Source of the DNA: JBCCGI01 sp039029355
GTDB taxonomy: Bacteria > Planctomycetota > UBA1135 > GCA-002686595
Direction of reading: 5' to 3'
DNA length: 47,696 nucleotides
Assembly: GCA_039029355.1 (NCBI GenBank)
Contig: JBCCGI010000062.1
Span: forward strand, 1 to 47,696
Both the position numbers and the translations under genes were made by a program. A model generated the notes under the pieces. That model was not told where the DNA came from and ran no database searches. It saw nothing but the letters and a program-made list of their open reading frames with translations. Positions 7,728 to 14,742 of this stretch are shown here, piece after piece (position 1 is the first letter of the stretch; each line of letters starts with the position of its first letter).

Positions 7728-9176
7728 ATGGCGCATCCTCGGGGCATGAAGACGCCGCTCTACCTGCTCCCGGTGCTGGCCCTCGCCCCGCTGCATCCCA
7801 CGCGGCAGGACCCGGCCGGCGCGCCGCCCTCCCCCGCCGAGCTCGTGGCCGGCTACGAGCAGACCGTCGACCGCATCCTGGCCGAGTCGGTCGCACGCGG
7901 GCAGGCCTGGAACCTGCTCGACGACCTGTGCCGCACCGCTCCGCACCGGCTGTCCGGCTCCGAGGGCGCGGCGACCGCGGTCGAGTGGGGCCGCGGCACC
8001 ATGGAGCGGCTCGGCTTCGAGAACGTGCGGCTAGAGCCGTGCACCGTCCCCCACTGGGAGCGCGGGAAGGTCGCGTCGCTGGTCGTGACCGCGCCCGAGG
8101 CGCTCGCCGGTACGCGCTGGCCGATCACCGCGCTCGGCGGCAGCGTCGCGACGCCCGAGGGCGGCCTGACCGCCGAGGTGGTCGAGGTGCGGAGCTTCGA
8201 TGAGCTCGACGCCCTCGGAGAGGACGCGCGCGGACGCATCGTGTTCTTCAACCGCCCGATGGATGACGAGCAGCTGGACCCCTTCGCGGCCTACGGGCTG
8301 GCGGTGTCGCAGCGCACCCAGGGCGCGTCGCGCGCGGCGCGGGTGGGAGGCGCTGCGGCGCTCGTGCGCTCGGTGACGATGCGCCTCGACGACGCGCCGC
8401 ACACCGGCGCGATGCGGTACGACCGGCGCGTGCCCGACAAGGTGCCGGCGATGGCGATCAGCACGCGCGGCGCCGAGGCCCTGTCGGCCGAGCTCAAGCG
8501 CGGCCCGGTGAGCCTGAAACTAGAGCTCGACTGCCGCACCTTGGAGGACAAGCAGTCCTTCAACGTCGTCGGCGAGCTCGTCGGGCGCGAGCACCCCGAG
8601 GAGGTCATCGTCGTCGGCGGGCACCTCGACTGCTGGGACGTCGGGCAGGGGGCGCACGACGACGGCAGCGGGTCGTGCCAGAGCCTCGAGGTGGTGCGAC
8701 TCCTCAAAGCTCTCGATCTCCGCCCGCGGCGCACCATCCGGGTGGTGCTCTTCATGAACGAGGAGAACGGCCTGCGCGGCGCGCACGCCTACCACGAGGA
8801 CCACGCCGACGAGATGCCGAACCACGTGTTCGCCCTGGAGTCCGACCGCGGCGGCTTCGCGCCCCAGGGCTTCACCTGCGACGCCGGCCCGAAGGACCTC
8901 CCCACCGTGCGGGCGATCGCGGCGCTGCTGGACGGGATCGGCGCCGACCGCGTGCGGCCGGGCGGCGGCGGAGCCGACGTGACGCCGATGGCGCGGAGCG
9001 GGGTCATCACCGCGGGGCTGCTGCCCTTCGGGCAGCGCTACTTCGACTTCCACCACTCTTCCAACGACACCATCGACGCGGTGCACCCGCGCGAGCTGAA
9101 CCTCGGCGCCGGGGTGATGGCGGTGATGTGCTACGTGATCGCCGAGCTCCCGGAGCGCCTCCAGGGCAACGGCTAG
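7728..9176 (+). CDS. Secreted M28-family zinc aminopeptidase/carboxypeptidase with PA domain
   Basis: Predicted exported exopeptidase resembling carboxypeptidase Q. An N-terminal signal peptide (hydrophobic core about 10-22) ends near HPTRQ. A protease-associated insert lies at about 115-270. The catalytic domain carries the two-zinc site H299, D311, E345-E346, E371/D373 and H442/H443, in GGHLD, GAHDDGSG, NEEN, ESDRGG and FHHSSNDT. All co-catalytic ligands are present, so it should be active. The ATG at 7728 is 7 nt after a TTTAAT hexamer and may be leaderless. The ATG at 7746 (MKTPLY) is the alternative and gives a more typical signal peptide. The substrate is unknown. Confidence 0.88.
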   Translation: MAHPRGMKTPLYLLPVLALAPLHPTRQDPAGAPPSPAELVAGYEQTVDRILAESVARGQAWNLLDDLCRTAPHRLSGSEGAATAVEWGRGTMERLGFENVRLEPCTVPHWERGKVASLVVTAPEALAGTRWPITALGGSVATPEGGLTAEVVEVRSFDELDALGEDARGRIVFFNRPMDDEQLDPFAAYGLAVSQRTQGASRAARVGGAAALVRSVTMRLDDAPHTGAMRYDRRVPDKVPAMAISTRGAEALSAELKRGPVSLKLELDCRTLEDKQSFNVVGELVGREHPEEVIVVGGHLDCWDVGQGAHDDGSGSCQSLEVVRLLKALDLRPRRTIRVVLFMNEENGLRGAHAYHEDHADEMPNHVFALESDRGGFAPQGFTCDAGPKDLPTVRAIAALLDGIGADRVRPGGGGADVTPMARSGVITAGLLPFGQRYFDFHHSSNDTIDAVHPRELNLGAGVMAVMCYVIAELPERLQGNG

Positions 9177-9288
9177 CCAACCGGCCCCGGATTTCCTGGA
9201 AGTTCGTGATACGGCGCCCACCCGCCGTGCGCGATCCCTTTGTGCCCGCACGGCCGGGCCGCGCCCCCCATCCCGATCAGCGAAGCCC

Positions 9289-10806
9289 ATGTCCCGATTC
9301 CGCGCGCTCTCCCTCACGCTCCTCCCCCTCGCCTCGCCGGCCCTCGCGCAGGTGCCCGACATCGAGGGTTGCGATCAATCGCCGTCGCCGGAGGAGGTGT
9401 CGGCCTACAAGAACATGGTCGCCGGGAGCCCGAGCTTGGCTCTGGCCGGAGCCACCGACTACTGGGTGCCGGTCCGCTGGCATATCGTGCGCCAGAGCGG
9501 CGGGATCGGCGGCTTCCCGCTGCAGTTCGTCGACGACTCGATGGCCGACCTCAACGCCGCCTTCGCCACGTCGGCGCCGCTCTTTGACTTCGGGCGCATC
9601 ACGTTCTTCCAGGGCGCGCCGGTCGACTTCATCGACGACACCGACCTGCTCGCGATCCAGACCTCGATGGAGCTGGAACAGCTCAAGGCCATCCGCCCCA
9701 CGGTCAACGCGGTCGACATCTACGTGATCGACTCCTTCCCCGGCGCGCTCGGCCTGACCGGGGTCGGGGAGCTCGCCGGGATCTCGTCCTTCACCGTCAG
9801 CCAGGCCGCGGGCATCGCGCCCGGCATCGTCGTGACCGGGGCGCGGATCCACCCCGCCGACCTCTTCTGGAGCCCCGCGCTCCTGGCGCACGAGATGGGG
9901 CACTACCTCGACCTGTTCCACGTCTTCGAGACGGCCTTCGGCGTCGAGTGTACGGGCCAGAACTGCGGCGATCCGGGCACCGGCGACCTGGTGTGCGACA
10001 CGGCGGCCACGCCGCTCTTGATCGGCTCAAGCGTGTCGACCGTCTGCAGCTACACCGGGGGCGGCAACGACCCGTGCAACCAGCCGTACGGCTCGACGCC
10101 GGCCACGCCGACCGACAACTTCATGAATGCCTTCAACACCGCCAAGTGCATGGGGCGCTTCACCACCGAGCAGAACGCGAAGATGATCAAGTCGCTGCTC
10201 TTCGTCCGCAACGACACCGACCCGATCCTCTTCCCCAACCCGCCGCTGCCCGACACCGGCCGGCTGCCGATCCTCACCGCCTACCCCGGCAACGACTGCA
10301 ACGGCAACGGCGTGCTCGACGCCGACGAGATCGACAGCGGCGCGGCCGCCGACTGCAACCAGAACTTCATCCCGGACGACTGCGAAGTGGCGCTGGGATG
10401 GGAGCCGGACCTCGACGGCGACGGCGTGCTCGACTCGTGCGAGACGGTGTGCCAGGCCGACCTCGGGTTCCAGGGGCCGGGCAACCTCCAGCTCTCGATC
10501 TGCGGGCTCGATCTGACCGGCGCGAGCAGCGTCGCCGATGCGGTGCTGTCGGGCGGCGCGCCCGACGGTGCCGGCTGGTTCCTGTTCAGCCTGTCGGCCA
10601 ATCCGACGCCCTTCGGGCTCGGCACGATGGTGCCGCTGCCGTTCCTGGTCGAGCCGCTCGAAGTGCAGTTCGACGGCGACGGCACGTTCACCTACACGCT
10701 GAACGGCGGCGCCGGGCCGCCGTTCACGTTCTACCTCCAGGGCGTCGTGCAGAACGCGGGCCTCTACGAGCTGTCGAACGCACTCGAGGTCGTCACCGGG
10801 ACCTGA
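9289..10806 (+). CDS. Secreted M43-like zinc metalloprotease with Ca-type repeats
   Basis: 505 aa with a signal peptide (cleavage near ASPALA-Q20/21). The metzincin zinc motif is HEMGHYLDLFH (201-211). The three histidines and the glutamate are intact, but the usual glycine is Asp208. A Met-turn (DNFMNAF, Met279) and CMGRFTTEQ match pappalysin/cytophagalysin proteases. Cys pairs around 221-263 suggest disulfides. Residues about 343-385 hold DCNGNGVLDADE and DLDGDGVLDSCE, the Asp-rich repeats common in planctomycete exoproteins. A C-terminal beta domain ends in YLQGVVQ...LSNALEV, shared with the next two proteins. GTGATAC lies 83 nt before the ATG. The family is clear, the substrate is unknown. 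Confidence 0.85.
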   Translation: MSRFRALSLTLLPLASPALAQVPDIEGCDQSPSPEEVSAYKNMVAGSPSLALAGATDYWVPVRWHIVRQSGGIGGFPLQFVDDSMADLNAAFATSAPLFDFGRITFFQGAPVDFIDDTDLLAIQTSMELEQLKAIRPTVNAVDIYVIDSFPGALGLTGVGELAGISSFTVSQAAGIAPGIVVTGARIHPADLFWSPALLAHEMGHYLDLFHVFETAFGVECTGQNCGDPGTGDLVCDTAATPLLIGSSVSTVCSYTGGGNDPCNQPYGSTPATPTDNFMNAFNTAKCMGRFTTEQNAKMIKSLLFVRNDTDPILFPNPPLPDTGRLPILTAYPGNDCNGNGVLDADEIDSGAAADCNQNFIPDDCEVALGWEPDLDGDGVLDSCETVCQADLGFQGPGNLQLSICGLDLTGASSVADAVLSGGAPDGAGWFLFSLSANPTPFGLGTMVPLPFLVEPLEVQFDGDGTFTYTLNGGAGPPFTFYLQGVVQNAGLYELSNALEVVTGT

Positions 10807-10835
10807 CCGTACGGGGAGCGGAGCGCGGGGAGCCA

Positions 10836-10875
10836 GGCGGGGCGTCGGCGGGGACCGGCGCCCCGCCGCTTTCGT
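10836..10875 (+). terminator. Terminator after the M43-like protease
   Basis: GGCGGGGCG (10836-10844) pairs perfectly with CGCCCCGCC (10859-10867), followed by GCTTTCGTT. It is a typical GC-rich intrinsic terminator with a short T tract. Confidence 0.65.
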
Positions 10876-10981
10876 TACCGGGGCAGTCGTTTCCGGATTG
10901 GGTGATACCCCGCGCCGCGCGCGGACGCGAGAGCGTCGTCACCCGCCCCCCCCAAGGACTACGACGACAAAGGAACATCCC

Positions 10982-12757
10982 ATGCTCCGAGGAGCTTTCC
11001 TCACGCTCGCCCTCGCCGCCGCACCCGCCGCCGCGCAGTGCGTCGATCCGCCCTCGCTCTTCCGCGTTGGCGCGACCCAGCCCTCCACGACGATCCAGGC
11101 GGCCCTCGTCCTCGCCGAGGCCTACGCCCTCGCCAACCCGGGCACGGTGCCGCAGGTCCTCGTCGACCCCGGCACGTACGCGGGCCCCATCACCTTCCCC
11201 GCCGGCGTGGACATCGTCCTGCGCGGCAATCGCTTCGATCCCTGCGGGCAGGTCATCACCGGCACGCCGGGGAGCGGCTCGACGATCACGGTCAGCGGCG
11301 GGCAGACGACCGCCACCGTGATCGAGGGCTTCGACATCCGCGGCGGCGGAGGCGCGATCTTCGGCGATGTCATGAGCATCGTCTCCGCCTCGCCCACCGT
11401 GCAGTGGAACATCATCAGCAACGGCTTCGCCGGCCTGCAGGGCGGCGGCATCTTCGCCTCGGTCTCGTCTCCCGTCATCCGCCGCAACGTCTTCCACACG
11501 AACTTCACCAACGGTGACGGCGGCGGCATCGCGCTGCTCGGCTGCACCGCCCTGGTCGAGGAGAACCAGTTCGTCGGCGAGGCCAAGACCTGCCTCGACT
11601 GGGGCGGCGTCTTCGCCAACATCTGCGACTTCATCGGCGGCGCGATCGCCAGCCTGAACGGCGACGCATCCACCATCCAGGGCAACCTGATCCGCCAGAA
11701 CCGCGCCCGCGCGGGGGCCGGGATCGGGGTCCTGGACAGCTCTCCGACGATCCACGGCAACCGCATCTTGGAGAACGGCATCTGGGACGAGGTCGACTTC
11801 GGCGGCGGCATCAACCTCGAGAACTCCGCCGCCTGCGTCACGTCCAACGTGATCGCCTACAACGGGCGCATCGGAGGTGAGGACTGCGCCGCCGCCCTCG
11901 AAGGTGGCGGCGTGTACATCGACGGCGGAACGCCCACGCTGCTCAACAACACGATCTACGGCAACCTCACCCTCGGGAACCTGTGGGACCAGAGCCGCGG
12001 CGGCGGCGTGTACCTCACCGCCGGCGCGAACGCGCTCCTGATCAACAACCTGGTCTGGGGCAACACGGCCGACATCGACCCGCAGATCGGGACCGGGTTC
12101 GCGACCTCGAGCCAGTCCTCGAACTGCATCGAGGGCGGTGGAGCCCCGTTCGACTTCGACTGCCTCGATCCGGGCCTGATCGACCCCGCCGGCTTTGACT
12201 TCCACCTGACCTACGGTTCGGAGCTGCGCGACGCCGGCGAGGACGTCACGTCGATCTGCGCCGAGAGCACCGACTTCGAGGGCGATCCGCGCTCGGTCGC
12301 CTTCGACGGCGGTATGGCGTTCCGCGACATCGGCGCCGACGAGTACGACACGCACGCCTACTACGTCGGCGACGTGATCACGCCCACGAGCTCCGAGGGC
12401 ACGGTGCGCGTGATCGACGCGCCGGGCCTCCTCACCGGGCTCTACTACTCGGCGCTCCTCCTGAGCCCGGGCTTCGAGGTCCCGGTCGGCCCGTTCGGCG
12501 ACGTGTGGCTCCTGGGCCTCAACACCGTGCTCGAGTGCGACTTCGACCCGCTCATCGTCGAGACGCCGGTCTTCGCGACGTACGCGGACGCGGGCGGTGC
12601 GTTCAAGACGACGAACGCCGACGGCTACTCCGAGTGGGCCACGCCGATCCTCCCGACCCCGCTCGCGTGCGCCTTCACGGTGTACTTCCAGGGGCTGATC
12701 CAGGTGCCTCCCGGCGCGCTGCGGGCGACCAACGCCGAGGCCTTGCCGCTGCAGTAG
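10982..12757 (+). CDS. Secreted right-handed parallel beta-helix protein, copy 1
   Basis: 591 aa from the ATG with AAAGGA upstream. An in-frame extension to 10898 lies over the leader and is unlikely to be translated. A signal peptide (MLRGAFLTLALAAAPAAA) comes first. Then a pectate-lyase/NosD-like fold has many coils of about 22-25 residues with the pattern 'SSPTVQWNIISNG', 'GGGIA', 'NTIYGN'. Near residue 420 it has the planctomycete-type element 'TDFEGDPRS...DIGADEYD'. A C-terminal beta domain ends in YFQGLIQVPPGALRATNAE. No catalytic residues can be assigned. Such folds bind or cleave polysaccharides or act as surface adhesins. It is the tandem paralogue of the next gene. Confidence 0.85.
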   Translation: MLRGAFLTLALAAAPAAAQCVDPPSLFRVGATQPSTTIQAALVLAEAYALANPGTVPQVLVDPGTYAGPITFPAGVDIVLRGNRFDPCGQVITGTPGSGSTITVSGGQTTATVIEGFDIRGGGGAIFGDVMSIVSASPTVQWNIISNGFAGLQGGGIFASVSSPVIRRNVFHTNFTNGDGGGIALLGCTALVEENQFVGEAKTCLDWGGVFANICDFIGGAIASLNGDASTIQGNLIRQNRARAGAGIGVLDSSPTIHGNRILENGIWDEVDFGGGINLENSAACVTSNVIAYNGRIGGEDCAAALEGGGVYIDGGTPTLLNNTIYGNLTLGNLWDQSRGGGVYLTAGANALLINNLVWGNTADIDPQIGTGFATSSQSSNCIEGGGAPFDFDCLDPGLIDPAGFDFHLTYGSELRDAGEDVTSICAESTDFEGDPRSVAFDGGMAFRDIGADEYDTHAYYVGDVITPTSSEGTVRVIDAPGLLTGLYYSALLLSPGFEVPVGPFGDVWLLGLNTVLECDFDPLIVETPVFATYADAGGAFKTTNADGYSEWATPILPTPLACAFTVYFQGLIQVPPGALRATNAEALPLQ

Positions 12758-12783
12758 CGCCACGGCTGCGCGCGCGTCTTCGC

Positions 12784-12819
12784 GGGCCGTCGAGCTCCAA
12801 CCCGGGAGCTCGGCGGCCC
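12784..12819 (+). terminator. Hairpin between the two beta-helix copies
   Basis: GGGCCG with CGAGCTCC pairs to GGGAGCTCG with CGGCCC around a short loop, about 27 nt after the stop of copy 1. There is no U-tract. It probably separates the two transcripts. Confidence 0.45.
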
Positions 12820-12956
12820 GCTCGCGCTCGAGCGGAAAGCTCTCCTTCCGCGCCCCCTCCCTTTCTCCGGTTAGGTGATACCCCGCACCCGCCTGCGACG
12901 CGAAAGCCGTCGTCACTCGCCCCCCTCAAGGACAACGACGACAAAGGAAACGTCCC

Positions 12957-14729
12957 ATGCTGCGAGGAGCTCTCCTCACGCTCGCCCTCACCGCCGCACC
13001 CGCCGCCGCGCAGTGCACCGACCCCGACCCGCCGTCGCTCTTCCGCGTCGGCGCGACCCAGCCCTCCACCACGATCCAGGCGGCCCTCGTGCTGGCCGAG
13101 GCCTACGCGCTCGCCAACCCGGGCACGGTGCCGCAGGTGCTCGTCGACCCGGGCACGTACACCGGCCCCATCACCTTCCCCGCCGGCGTGGACATCCTCC
13201 TGCGCGGCAACCGCTTCAACCCCTGCGACCACGTCATCACCGGCGGCATGCCGGGGACCGGCTCGACGATCACGGTGAGCGGCGGGCAGACGACCGCCAC
13301 CGTGATCGAGGGCTTCGACATCCGCGGCGGCGGAGGCGCGATCTTCGGCGACGTGATGAGCATCGTCGCTTCGTCGCCCACCGTGCAGTGGAACATCATC
13401 AGCAACGGCTTCGCCGGCCTGCAGGGCGGCGGCATCTTCGCCTCGGTCTCGTCCCCGGTCATCCGCCGCAACGTCTTCCACTCGAACTTCACCAACGGCG
13501 ACGGTGGCGGCATCGCGCTGCTCGGCTGCACCGCGCTGGTCGAGAACAACCAGTTCCTGGGCGAGGCCCAGACCTGCCTGGGCCTGGCCGGCGTCTTCGC
13601 CAACATCTGCGACTTCATCGGCGGCGCGATCGCCAGCCTCAACGGCGACGCCTCGACCATCCACGGCAACTTCATCCGCCAGAACCGGGCCCGCTCCGGC
13701 GCGGGGATCGGCGTGCTCGACAGCTCGCCGACGATCACCAGCAACCGCATCTACGAGAATGGGATCTGGTCCGACTTCGACCGCGGCGGAGGCATCTATG
13801 TGGAGAACTCCAGCGCCTGCATCGCCTCCAACGTGATCGCCTACAACGGGACGATCGGCGGCGAGGAGTGCGCCGCGCCGCGCGAGGGCGGCGGCGTGTT
13901 CGTCGAGGGCGGCTCGCCGTCGCTGATCAACAACACGATCTACGGCAACCTGACGCTCGGCGACTTCGACGACCCGGCGCAGGGCGGCGGGGTGTTCGTC
14001 ACCGGCTCCGGGACGGCCCAGCTCATCAACAACCTGATCTGGGCCAACGTCGCCGCCAACGGCCCCCAGGTCGGCACGGAGAACGGGACGCTGGACCTGG
14101 TCTCGAACTGCATCGAGGGTGGCGGCGGCTGCGACGATCCCGGGCTGATCGACCCGGCGGGCTTCGACTTCCACCTGAAGTACGGCTCGGCGCTGCGCGA
14201 CGCCGGCTTCGAAGAGCTCCCCAAGGGCTGCGTCGAGACGACGGACTTCGAGGGCGACCCGCGCTCGGTCGCCTTCGACGGCGGCACCGCCATCCGCGAC
14301 ATCGGCGCGGACGAGTACGACACGCACGCGTACTACCTGGGCGACCTCATCACCCCGACCTCGTCCCAGGGCAAGGCGCGGCTGATCGATGGTCCGGGGC
14401 TCCTGACCGGACTCTACTTCTCGCCCCTCCAGCTGAGCCCTGGCTTCGAGGTCCCCGTCGGTCCGTTCGGCGACGTGTGGCTCCTGGGCCTCAACTCGGT
14501 CGTCGAGTGTGACTTCGACCCGGTCATCGTCGAGCTGCCGGTCTTCACGCTCTACGCGGACTCCGGCGGCGCGTTCAAGACGACCAACGCCGACGGCTAC
14601 GCCGAGTGGACCACGCCGGTCTTCCCGAACCCGCTCGAGTGCGCCTTCACGGTCTACTTCCAGGGGCTGATCCAGGTGCCCCCGGGGGCGCTGCGGGCGA
14701 CCAATGCAGAGGCGGTGTCGCTGCAGTAG
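12957..14729 (+). CDS. Secreted right-handed parallel beta-helix protein, copy 2
   Basis: 590 aa, colinear with copy 1 throughout: signal peptide MLRGALLTLALTAAPAAA, the same beta-helix coils, the GADEYD element and the same C-terminal domain. Differences cluster in surface-like loops and in the region after residue 200 (for example 'LGLAGVF' against 'LDWGGVF', and a shorter segment near residue 390). This fits divergence for a different ligand, but that is only inference. It has an AAAGGA ribosome site. It ends 13 nt from the convergent kinase gene, with no obvious terminator between them. Confidence 0.85.
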   Translation: MLRGALLTLALTAAPAAAQCTDPDPPSLFRVGATQPSTTIQAALVLAEAYALANPGTVPQVLVDPGTYTGPITFPAGVDILLRGNRFNPCDHVITGGMPGTGSTITVSGGQTTATVIEGFDIRGGGGAIFGDVMSIVASSPTVQWNIISNGFAGLQGGGIFASVSSPVIRRNVFHSNFTNGDGGGIALLGCTALVENNQFLGEAQTCLGLAGVFANICDFIGGAIASLNGDASTIHGNFIRQNRARSGAGIGVLDSSPTITSNRIYENGIWSDFDRGGGIYVENSSACIASNVIAYNGTIGGEECAAPREGGGVFVEGGSPSLINNTIYGNLTLGDFDDPAQGGGVFVTGSGTAQLINNLIWANVAANGPQVGTENGTLDLVSNCIEGGGGCDDPGLIDPAGFDFHLKYGSALRDAGFEELPKGCVETTDFEGDPRSVAFDGGTAIRDIGADEYDTHAYYLGDLITPTSSQGKARLIDGPGLLTGLYFSPLQLSPGFEVPVGPFGDVWLLGLNSVVECDFDPVIVELPVFTLYADSGGAFKTTNADGYAEWTTPVFPNPLECAFTVYFQGLIQVPPGALRATNAEAVSLQ

Positions 14730-14742
14730 CGCCGCGCTCGCT

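Larger units (their letters stand above)
10902..14729 (+). repeat. Tandem duplication of a secreted beta-helix gene with its leader
   Basis: Two copies run 10902-12757 and 12875-14729. Each begins with the same leader: GTGATACCCCGC, then GTCGTCAC, a C-run, CAAGGAC and ACGACGACAAAGGA. Each then carries a nearly identical gene. Similarity is highest in the leader, signal peptide and first half, and looser in the middle third. The duplicated unit therefore includes the regulatory region, so both copies are probably expressed in the same way. Confidence 0.85.
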
